Assembly (NCBI GenBank): GCA_028551475.1
Contig: CM052361.1
Coordinates: 22,209,491 to 22,273,490, forward strand
Reading direction: 5' to 3'
From: Casuarina equisetifolia
Taxonomy: Eukaryota > Streptophyta > Magnoliopsida > Fagales > Casuarinaceae
DNA length: 64,000 nucleotides
This document shows positions 52,640-62,545 of the stretch, one piece after another (position 1 is the stretch's first letter; every line of letters begins with the position of its first letter). The position numbers and the translations under genes are program-made. The notes beneath the pieces were generated by a model. That model made no database searches, had not been told where the DNA came from, and saw only the letters and a program-made list of their open reading frames with translations.

Positions 52640-54470
52640 ACTATGAGGGAATCTTAAACAAAGAATATCACGTTAGATATAAAAAATTTTATAATGTGTC
52701 TTATAAACTTAGACAATCTTTCTTTTCAACTAGACCTTTTTTAAGGGAAGTGAACTTGGCCCTTTAACGACAACATCATCGTTGATTAGATTTACAATGA
52801 GAATCTTGACCATTTGACAAAGAAATATTTGTTAATTTGTCTAGTGATGTTTGTTTCACACCTAACGTCTTTATATAACTTCTCAACATTGTTTGTTTAT
52901 CCTAAACAAAGACTAACCATTATAGTCATTATTAGCTCAAAAACTTTTGTTACTAAAGCAGCCAATAACATAAGAAATAAGAATAGGAAAATTGAGAAAG
53001 TTGATCCATTAAGTCAAAAGTCTTCAAGAACACTTCATTTTTCATATACTACATTTTCTTTATTATACATCATAATTAGGTATCAAAGCCAATCCTTCCC
53101 CTATGTTATCAAATTTAATCTCAAAAATAGGCTAATCCTTCACTAATAAAAAGACCAAACTTGGATTGTTGAAAAAAAGTTAGACAAAGTCTCGTATTAG
53201 AGAGAGAAAGAAAAAAAGGTACTTGTAATATTGGTTATAAGCTTATACACTCCCCTTTCCTCAATCAAGCATTTTAATGAGAGGTAAACTTGAGCCTTTC
53301 ATAACAACATCAATGTTGATTAGGTTTAGAATGCAAAGAACCTTGGCCAACTAACAATCAAATATTATTTGTTAATTCATCTAATGATCATCTATTCAAA
53401 CCTAACATCTTTATATAACCCCATTATTACGTTGATAATCCTAACAAAGACTAATACTTCCATTCAATTAGTTTAAAAAAATTTGTTGCTCAAGTAGCCA
53501 ACAAGGTAACAAATAGAAATAGGAAAAGTAAAGAAAAATTGATCCATTAAGTCAAATTTTTTTAAGAACACCTCACTATCCATCTAACTTATTTTTCTTT
53601 GTTACACAATATAATTAGGTATTTGAGCTAGTTCCTCCTTCATATTATCCAATCCATCCCAAAAATAGGCTAGTCCTTCACCAATAAAAAGACTAAACTT
53701 GGATTGTAGAAAAAATGTTAGGCAAAGAGTCTCATATTAAAATATATATATATATATATATATATATACTTGTAATATATCTTACAAGCTTATACACTCA
53801 CCTTTTCCTGATAAAGCATATTAATGAGAGATAAACTTAAGCCTTTCATAACAACATCAATGTTGGTCAGGTTTAGAATGCAGAGAACCTTGACCAACCA
53901 ACAATCAAATATTGTTTGCAAATTCATCTAATGATTTTCTATTCAACCGAACATCTTTATATAACCCTATCATTACTTTGATATCCTAAACAAAGACTAA
54001 TACATCCATTCAATTAGTTTAAAAATTTTTGTTGCTAAAGTACCCGACAAGGTAACAAATAGAAATAGGAAAAGTAAAGAAAATTGATCCATTAAGTCAA
54101 AAGTTTTTAAGAATACCTCACTATTGATGTAACTTACTTTTCTTTATTACTCAGTATAATTAGGTATTTGAGCTAGCTTTTCCACCATATTATCCAATCC
54201 AATCCCAAAAGTAGGCTAGTCATGCACTAATAAAAAGTCTAAACTTGGGTTGTAGGAGAAATATGAGACAAAGAGTCTCATATTGGAGATTACCATACTT
54301 GTAATACACTTTATAAATTTAAACGCTCCCTTTTCTTGATTAAGTACTTTGAAAAGAGGTAGACTTGAACCTTTCATAAGAACATCAATGTTGATTAGGC
54401 CTAGAATGAGAAGAACCTTGACCAACCATTCATCAAGTACCGTTTGCTAGTTTGTCTAACCATAAAGGAT
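52640..54470. repeat. Tandem ~0.53-kb repeat upstream of TNL-C
   Basis: About three and a half copies. The marker GTTGATTAGGTTTAGAATG and its variants recurs at about 52783, 53314, 53863 and 54391, i.e. every 530-550 bp. Each copy also carries a 'TTTGTTAATTCATCTAATGA'-like stretch and the TTGATCCATTAAGTCAAAAG motif. Single copies of the same family lie upstream of TNL-A (about 41330) and fragment B (about 43680), so a TNL upstream element was amplified here. An (AT)n run sits at about 53742-53768. Confidence 0.8.
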
Positions 54471-55355
54471 CGTTAGACTAACTAACAAATTTTCTGCAGC
54501 ATCTAGGGAAGTTTATGGTTATAAAATTCTTTTAGAAAAAAAAAAAAGGAAGAAGTTTGCAGTGTTGCCACATTTCTTCGGGACATGAAGTTTCAACTAA
54601 TTCAAATTTGATTTATGCTAACACCAATTACTTTGTTGGACAATGAGAATCTCTCTACACGAAGCAAATAGACAAGCGAGTAAATGTCCACTCGTACGAG
54701 ATCCTGGAAAAATGATTTGATCCCAGGGGATCGACGTTATACCCATAAATTAGTTCAAATAAAGCTAATTCACACATGCTTTAATTCCAGAAATAATCAA
54801 GTAATCCATAAACATTTATAACAATGACATAAATGTAGAGGAAAAGTGAGAAAAGAGAAAATAGCTTCAATGTTCCTGCTTTCAAAGAAACAAAAATGGG
54901 GGAAAGGAGAAAATCCCTTTAACAAGTTAGATCTCGTCAAAGTCCACGCAAAACGAAGCCTTCTATATTTCAGCATATCCTTTTTTTTAAAAAACAAAAA
55001 ACAAAAAAAGAAGGGGTATATACAGTTTGTACACGTAAATATGCTAAATTATAAACTAAAGACTTAAGAATATCCACATTGCTTCAGTCACAATTATATA
55101 GGCAACAGTTTTATATTATAAAGAACTAATCACCAGCTGGAATATCAACAATATGACTTCATCCAGCAGCAGCACGATCTTAAAAGACTACCTCCTCTGT
55201 AGCAACATCACCTCGCACTTCGAGAGAGATTATCATTTTTAATTATCATTACATAGAGAGATGTTATTATCCATAATACCATGACCTTCAGTGACCTCAT
55301 CATGGGATGTAAAGACCATCCGCTTTGGAACCTTTTCTTCATCTATAGCAGCATT
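54471..55355. other. Spacer 3' of TNL-D, no gene recognised
   Basis: AT-rich sequence with short frames only. The last part (about 55180-55350) resembles the decayed, acidic C-terminal tail of the C-JID exon seen in TNL-A (CTCCTCTGTAGCAACATCACC against the 36400s). Confidence 0.45.
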
Positions 55356-55660
55356 TTAGTCTCCATTTATTCCATGTGGCTTATCAAATAGTAGACGACT
55401 TCCATATCTGTACACTTCAAAATTTTCATAGAATCTTATGCACACCTCTAATTCGTCTCCACCTCTCATTTCCATACCATATCCTTTCTCCTTTGGCCAG
55501 AATACATAGCAAAAGGATTCAAAGTTTACACGCAAATAGTAGATATTTGGCAAAAACCAGCGTTGGCAGCCTTGAATTCTCTCTGTTATAATTGGGATCT
55601 GAAATACAAGACAGCGAGCTGCCAAGTTAAACGAAAAGGGGCTTCTGTACAAAGGAATTA

Positions 55661-56265
55661 TGTTAAGAGCTTGGGCGTAAGTCCTGGTTAAGGGTCGGTT
55701 AACTGGAAAATCTCCCAAAAGGGAGTTACTGGCTTGTTTCTTACGAGCAATGGTGGCTGTGGGAAAGGACCTCGGGAGAGACAGAGAGCAGGAGAGAGAG
55801 AAAGAGAAGTGGGTCTCTTTCAAGGGAAACCCGAACCTCCAGTGCTTTTTGAGGGATAACTTCCTGTCTTTCATTTCCATTCCAAGTCTTTAAATAAATG
55901 TCCTAGTTTTGGACGGATTCAGAACTAAAGACTACAAAAACAACTGACATGTGTTCCTTAACAGCAAGTAGTGCCCAGTCCTACGCTACAGCGTTTTACA
56001 GACCTCATTTAGGACGAGTGTCAGGTGCAGCCTACTGAAATACAAAAGTAACTTAAATTCATTAAAGCAAATAGCTAGACAAGCCACCAGACCCGACCAC
56101 GTTCTTTGCTAGGAACACTGTACAAAATTGAGTCTAAGGACTCACGTTCCCTCGCTGGCCAATAAGCCATCTGTCCCACTTGCACGCCATATACGTTCCA
56201 CGGACCTTGGCTACTAATGAGTCTTCTGTCAAATCAGCACGCCATGTGTCTTTGTGATCGTATCA
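55661..56265 (-). mobile_element. Solo LTR inserted in the TNL-D C-JID exon
   Basis: 605 bp. On the minus strand it begins TGATACGATCACAAAG and ends GCTCTTAACA. The flanking 5-mers are AATTA (55656-55660) and AATTG (56266-56270), a target duplication with one mismatch. The two exon halves outside it join to match the continuous C-JID of TNL-A and TNL-C (AGAGG...CAATTT then TACAGAAGCC...TTGGCAGCTCG). A TATA-like TATTTAAAG (minus strand, about 55908-55916) and a downstream CT-rich leader fit an LTR in this orientation. Confidence 0.75.
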
Positions 56266-56550
56266 AATTGACAGCAGGATCCTCTGTGATTGGAAATATG
56301 GACAGCCACTTGGGGTTCAACAACTGAAGTATCATTTGGAGCATAGGACATCTCTTGATAAGAAGCACCAACAAGTTACCCACGAATTTTACCCTCTGAA
56401 AGTGAAGATATGGGAAAGCACATCGAAGGTCCATTTTTCTTATGGCTGAACCAATTTGGAACCTCACTAGTTTGGAGGAAAATCCTCCGAAATTGAACAT
56501 CAGACGTGCTGGATATATGCTGCATCCAAAATAGATATGTAATCATTTTG

Positions 56551-56592
56551 AGTGAGTGAGTGAGTGAGAGAGAGAGAGAGAGGGAGAGAGAG
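56551..56592. repeat. (GAGT)n/(GA)n microsatellite in TNL-D intron 4
   Basis: GTGAGTGAGTGAGTGAG followed by a GA run, next to the exon 4 donor as in the other TNL copies. Confidence 0.85.
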
Positions 56593-59509
56593 AACCTGCA
56601 AAAGACTTTCAGATACTAATGCTGCCATAATAGTGAATGAAGATTCCAAGCTCTGCAAATTTCTCAAGTCAACCAGATTGTGGCACTCAGATAGCCAAAA
56701 AAATAGGCGACTGATTCATGTCCCAAGAATTTGGGAGTGCTTTCAATGACCTGCAACCTCTTGCATTTAGCATCCACAAACTTGGTGGGAGTACTGAAAT
56801 TGATTGGAGATCCGTACAATCATCTATCTCCAAAAAATACAATTTGGGAAGTCTACCAATGCTACAAGGCAGTTCACGAAAATTATTTCCTGATAACTTC
56901 AAAATTAGAAGCGATGGTAAACTTCCAATATGTACAGGAAACCCATCTTCGGACAATTCACAATAGCTAAGATTTAGCTCTTCCAAAGAATTAAGTCTAG
57001 AAACGGAGGCTAGTAGCAAACTTCTGCTGATCAAACTTTTTGGTGATGTACAAGATGAGAAGCATAACAACCAAGAATATGAGCATTCTTGTTTACTTCT
57101 AGGACTTAAAGCTATTTCCTTCTTAAGTTCAGAGCGGCTTTTATAATTAGGTTTCCCAACGAGCATATCGTTCTTATGTTTTGAGCAGGACAGAGCCTTG
57201 CGTCTATCCTCCTTTTCTAAGCGAGACAGATTGGTGCCCCTACCGTCATGTACAACGTAGGACGACAGTTCATGGCTCTTATTGGTCTCAATGAAGAATC
57301 CATCACAGATATGTTTGAAGTGGTCATCCACCGCATCACTATGTTGATAGATCATACTAGTAATCCTTTTATACAGCTCTTTAAAAGCTACATTCTCCAC
57401 TTGCTCTGGTAACTCGTCCAATTTTAAGCAGCAAGACACGTCAAGAATTTCAAGAGATTCTAAAAAGAAAATGCTGCTTGGAAGATACCTAAGGCTTTTG
57501 CACCCCTTTAAATTCAGCAAAACAAGGTGTTCCAAACATCTAATAGACTCATGAAGCTTAACCAACCTTGTGCAACCTTCAAGTAATAATTTCTCCAGAT
57601 GTGGGATTCCGAAGAAATTTGGTGATCTAGTGAGATCTTCGGAGTTGCTGAGGTTTAGGACTTTCAGCTTGTTGAACATCTATAGGAACAAATTCATAAG
57701 AAAATAAAATAAGTGAAAAGCTATTGTGAATTATAAATTTCATAAAAATATAGAAGTAGAAAATATTGTATGATAAAAGATTACCATACTTTGTAACTCT
57801 TCCAAAGCTCTAAGATTTTACTGTGTTGTATGTCAAGAATAATAAGGTCCTTTGGATAAAAAATTTCTGGTAGAGATTTCAAATGGCACTTATACCAATA
57901 TAGCCATTTTAGCTATTTGGTAGGATCTTTCAATTCTACTTTGACATGTTTTGGGTTGATTTGTAGCAATCTCAACCTTTTCACATGTGCAAGCATTGCA
58001 GTTCCCACGGGTATGTCACCAGACATAGGTGGACTTATGTTGATACCCTCCACATCTTCCAATCCCTAGCAAGATATATAGTTGGATTAGTAATCCGCAT
58101 CCTTTAATTTTGTAAAATTAAGAATACCCTTGAATTGGACTAGACCTTTTAATATAATAATTAGAAATAATTATCAATGTTAATTATCATATACAAACAA
58201 TGATGCAAACTTAGAAAAATTATAAAACTTTCATGACTAAGCATAAAACACATATATCATAGATACATCTATTTGTTAGGACCATCAAATATTACCATTA
58301 TGTCAAATGCAATTATTGTTAATGAGATGCATATCCTATTCTTTAAACACCCTTTAGCAATGCTTGAATGCTTGCTAGCCATTAGGCACATACACACATA
58401 ACCCATTAAACCCAATAGCATTTCCACATTGTCATATACATGAAATGAGTACATGTCTCTTACCACATTTGTGTGAAGTAGGCGCATGAAATCTTCATAT
58501 AGCCATAACCTACTATATGTTATTTTCTCAAGAACAATTCATTTTCCCATATCTTGGATCAAACTATGCATCCTTAACTTATTTTCATAAGTTAGGAGTG
58601 ATCTTTCTTCCAAAACTTTCAAACCAATTTGTGGATGGAAACCACAACCTTCAAATATTTTCATAGCATAATCTTTATCCATGCCAATCAAGAAACATTT
58701 CCCTTGTATAGTGATCCAATGAATCAAAGCTTTTTCTAACTATTTTTTGAATCTTCTCATGTGGAGTCCTTTGCAATTTTTCAATTCATCTTGACATTCA
58801 TCATTGCTCCTTATTTTCAATAAAGAACCCAAAACCTTTAGCGCTAATGGAAGTCCTTCGCTATATTTTACTGCATTAATGGAAAGCTCCAAGCATTCTG
58901 GCAATGGATCAGCCATCTCAAATGCATACCAACTAAAAAGTTCAAGGGATTGCGACATATTCAAAGCTTTGACATTATATTTTCTCTCAACTCCTAGTTG
59001 ACTTAGCAAATGTTCATCTTTTGTGGTTACAATGAATCTACTTCCTAAACCAAAGCATCTTAAGTTTCCAACTAATTTGTGTATTTACTCCAAATCATCC
59101 ACATCATCAAGGACAACAAGAATTCTTTTGTGTTGAAGCCTTTCCTTAATCAAGTTGATTCCTTGATCAACATTTTCAATCTTCAAATTCTTTTTCAAGA
59201 TATCAAAAAGAAGTTGTTTTTGTAATTGAATTAAGCCATCAGACTTTTCTGAAGTTTCTTTAATGTCTAAAAGAAAACTACTTCCTTCAAATCTATAACA
59301 TATATGATTATAAAGAGCTTTTGTTATGGTTGTTTTACCAATGCCTCCCATCCCATAAAAGCCCACAATGCCAACATTTGTTGTCCTGGGATTTAATATA
59401 GTTTTCACCTCTTGAACACGAGAATCTATTCCCACTTAATAAATGGCAAGATCCAAGTGAGCAGGCATTAGTTTACACAAAATTTCATCAATAATCCCTT
59501 CAATGAACT

Positions 59510-61060
59510 TGGCTTCATACCTAATCATTATATGTCAAATTGAATACAAAATATTAAGATACTCACAAGCCAAAGGAAAGATAAAAATAAATAAGTAAAT
59601 AAAAATTTGATAGACACCCTATATCAATCATTTGAGGTATTTCACATTTCTTATCATGTCATTTAAGTATATTTATATATAATTTTAGATCAACGGTCCC
59701 CTCAATAAACTTTTCTTGGTACCAAATCATTATTGGTCAAATGGAATATAAAGGATTAAAGATCAGCGGAAGTAAAGATTAAAAAAAAAAGGATGAAACA
59801 ATTAAAAATGAACGCATATATCTTAAGAGCATAAGAGTAAGGGAATATAAACTGAGGACTTTAAGGTCAAAAGTCAACAGCTTTGTCGTGAAGCTATCAA
59901 TCCCAATTTAATTGCTTAATGAACATTGCTTCACACATAACCATTAATGATCAATTTGAATCCAGAACATTAAGAAAAGCACATGCAAAAGTAAAAAGAA
60001 TAAGAAAATGAGATCCAAGAACATTATCCTTTAACTCATTTGAGGTATTTTAAACTTATTATGGATATTGTTTAAGTTTATTTATACAAAAAAATTTAAA
60101 AACAATCCCCCATAGACTTCGCTTCGTACGTAAGGTAAAAAAAAAAGGAATGCGAGAGTCATAAATGCACAAACCAAGGCAAAAAATATATATAAGAAAA
60201 AAATGGGGCACCTAAATCTTAAGAACATTCTTATCTCAATCATTGAGGTATTTCAAATTAATTATGGATATTATTTAAGTATATCTCTTCATATATTTTT
60301 TTTATAACAATCCCCCCAGTGTCCAATTAACTATGGATATTATTTAAGTAAATCTCTACATATATTTTTTTTAAAACAATCCCCCAATGTCAAATTAATT
60401 ATGGATATTATTTAAGTCTATCTGTACATATTTTAAACAACAATCCCCTCAATGAACCTTGTTTCGTACCTAATCATTATAGATAAAAGGATACAAAATA
60501 TTTAGAAAGTACAAGCCAAAGGAAAAGAATAAAAAAAAACGAGACCCCTATATCCCTTGAACATTCTTATCTCAATCATATGAGTTATCCGAAATTTCTA
60601 ATGGATATTGTTTAACTACATTTATATATAAGTTTGCTTCATTAGTCCCATACGGAACTTCACTTTTTATCGTACCATTACATGTCAAATGGAAAATAAA
60701 TCATTAAGATTAGCAAAACCCAAGTAAAAAGAGGGAAAATAAAAGTAAAAAAAAAAAAAGGAAGAGAGAGAGTCAAAGAATAAAAAAGTGAAACGCCCAT
60801 ATCTCAATAATATTCTTGTCTCAATCATGTGAGGTATTTTAAATTTATTACAAATAATATTTAAGTATGTTTCTACATAATTTTTTTCTTTCAAGAAAAG
60901 CCTTATTGAACTTGGCCTTCTAGAATCAATTTTATAGGGAAAATGGCATACAAATCATTAAAGAAGCACAAGCCAATCGGAAGAAAAATAAAATAAAAGG
61001 GTAAGAGAAAAGTGACACCTATGTCCCAAGAACATTCTCATCTCAATCATTTGAGTTATT
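59510..61060. repeat. Tandem ~200-bp repeat in TNL-D intron 1
   Basis: Degenerate copies of the intron 1 / exon 2 junction. The motif CTTCGTACCTAATCATTA and variants recur at about 59512, 59716, 59928, 60120, 60462, 60660 and 60911. Each copy is followed by a 'GTCAAATGGAATACAAA...AAGCACAAGCCAA' stretch and an 'ATCTCAATCATTTGAGGTAT'-like stretch. A shorter internal repeat (TTAATTATGGATATTATTTA) occurs three times at 60258-60420. The repeat explains the unusual intron length. Confidence 0.75.
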
Positions 61061-61754
61061 TTAAATTTATTTTAGATAATTAATCATTTATATTTTTTCA
61101 AATTATTTTGTCTTAATGACATGCCATGAACTTTTTCCTTACAGAAACTCACTAATTTAATGTTTTAAAGAAATTGTGGCTACAATGCCATTACTCTGAA
61201 CTTGGAAGGCAGTTATAATCTAAGCAATTCTAGAAAAAAGATCTGTACTTTTTTTGGCAATCCAAATCTAAATTGTTTTAAGGAATTTTCTTTTTACATA
61301 CATGAAGAAAAGGAAAAGAGCAAATAAAAGAAAAGCAGGAAAAAGCGCCAAGGAAGCGGAGTATTTACCCATCTGCAACAGTCGAGGGATCCCACCCGGA
61401 ACACTCTGCAGCATGAGCTAGAGCTTCTCTCCACCTTAGTGCGGTCGCCATTTCACCCCGCGCTTCATGCTTATTAAATGCTTTAGCAAAGGTTCCGGCC
61501 TGTTTCCGAACATCCGAGGGGTCTACGTGATAAAATATTGGGAAAAGACAGTGGCCTGTGCTATTCTTACACTCCTCCACCATCTCAGCAAGTTCATCAA
61601 GGCACCAGCGAGAAGAAGCATAGCGTTTGGAGAAAACCACAATGAAAATTCTTGATCTACGAATCGCGTTACGTATTTCGGTAGAAAGAACTTTCCCTCT
61701 TGGAAGCTCCTCGTTATCTCGGAAGGTGCGAATTCCGACTTGATTCAAGGCATG

Positions 61755-62060
61755 GTAGAGGTGATCGGTAAAGATCTTGCGGGTGTCTTTACCTCTGAAA
61801 CTCAAGAAAACGTCGAAATCCCAGGCGTCGCAGAGGTGATCAGTGAAATTTTTGCGAGTGCCTTTACCACTGAATCTCCCGGAGGAGTCTTGATCCTCAG
61901 TGTTGCTCGAGTGATCGGTGGAGGCTTTATGGGTGTCTTCACCTTGAAACCTCGAGGAGCCGTCGGGATCGCTGGCTTTGCCCGGGTGATTGGTGTAGGT
62001 CTTGCAGGTGACGCCAGCTCTTTGACCTCGGGGAAACGCTGCGATCCCTGGATTTCCCTA
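61755..62060 (-). repeat. Four-fold 75-bp repeat at the start of the TNL-D TIR exon
   Basis: The GTGATCGGT-type marker recurs at 61761, 61836, 61911 and 61986, exactly every 75 bp (25 codons). The innermost copy encodes the normal WDFDVFLSFRGKDTRKIF. The next two read in the same frame as DSSGRFSGKGTRKNFTDHL and DGSSRFQGEDTHKASTDH. The outermost is more decayed. The ATG at 62133 lies in another frame. Confidence 0.85.
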
Positions 62061-62149
62061 GGTAATAGTTGCCGATCTTGGGGATAACGGGCCCAGTAGC
62101 AGTGGAAGCTGATGAAGCAAGCTGAATAGCCATGGAAAAACTTACGAGT

Positions 62150-62203
62150 CAAAGGAGAACAAGATACAGTGGTAGTTGAGAGTGGCAGACAAACAAGGCT
62201 TCT
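62150..62203. repeat. TNL-D 5' leader, copy 1 of a direct repeat
   Basis: TCAAAGGAGAACAAGATACA and the following sequence recurs at 62473-62526 with one or two changes. Confidence 0.8.
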
Positions 62204-62445
62204 CTTGTTTTTAGAGAATTTCCATTTTTCAGTAAACCCTGTTTCCTGGAAGCAGCCGCTGGTGAAAAACGTGCAAAGATTCAATTTTTATCTATTAAGT
62301 CGACAATAATGACAAATGCCATTGACTAATGGATTGGCACATAAACCATATCAAAAGTTAAGTGGCCTCAATAAAAACTCAAATGACCCTTAAGAGAAAG
62401 GGAAAGGGCCATATTAATAAGGCATATTGTTTACCCATCCGTAAT

Positions 62446-62456
62446 CGATGTGGGAC
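62446..62456 (-). promoter_or_regulatory. USE-like snRNA promoter element
   Basis: The minus strand reads GTCCCACATCG, an exact match to the plant upstream sequence element RTCCCACATCG of snRNA genes. A TATA-like TATTAATA follows about 26 bp downstream (62412-62419). I do not recognise an snRNA or snoRNA in the sequence beyond, so this may be a chance or relic promoter. Confidence 0.35.
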
Positions 62457-62472
62457 AATAAAAAACACCAGC

Positions 62473-62526
62473 TTCAAAGGAGAACAAGATACAGTGGCAG
62501 TTGAGAGTGGCAGACAAACAAGGCTT
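62473..62526. repeat. TNL leader duplicate fused to TNL-E intron 4
   Basis: Second copy of the TNL-D leader (62150-62203), ending directly in the GA microsatellite of TNL-E intron 4. It marks a recombination joint that replaced the expected C-JID exon of TNL-E. Confidence 0.75.
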
Positions 62527-62545
62527 CTCTAGAGAGAGAGAGAAC

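Larger units (their letters stand above)
55356..62133 (-). pseudogene. TNL-D: heavily broken TIR-NB-LRR-C-JID copy
   Basis: Exons: TIR 62133-61369, NB-ARC 59520-58464, third 58065-57790, LRR 57679-56596, and C-JID 56519-56266 plus 55660-55356 (split by a solo LTR). The TIR exon carries a 75-bp motif in four copies and a frameshift between the ATG and RGKDTRKIF; it keeps WCLDEL. NB-ARC keeps GMGGIGKTT and VVLDDVDDLE but has in-frame stops at 59436-59438, 59085-59087, 58740-58742 and 58539-58541, and is 39 nt short. Exon 3 has TAG for a Glu codon at 57913-57915. The LRR exon is 1,084 nt, one base too many, in an A-run at 56697-56703. C-JID has TTA changed to TAA at 56376-56378. It is a clear pseudogene. 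Intron 1 (1.85 kb) is three times longer than in A or C because of tandem repeats. Confidence 0.85.

Noticed and set aside
61802-62284. 160-codon minus-strand Pro/Lys-rich frame
   Set aside because: It is an out-of-frame reading of the 75-bp TIR repeat; the TIR motifs are in another frame.
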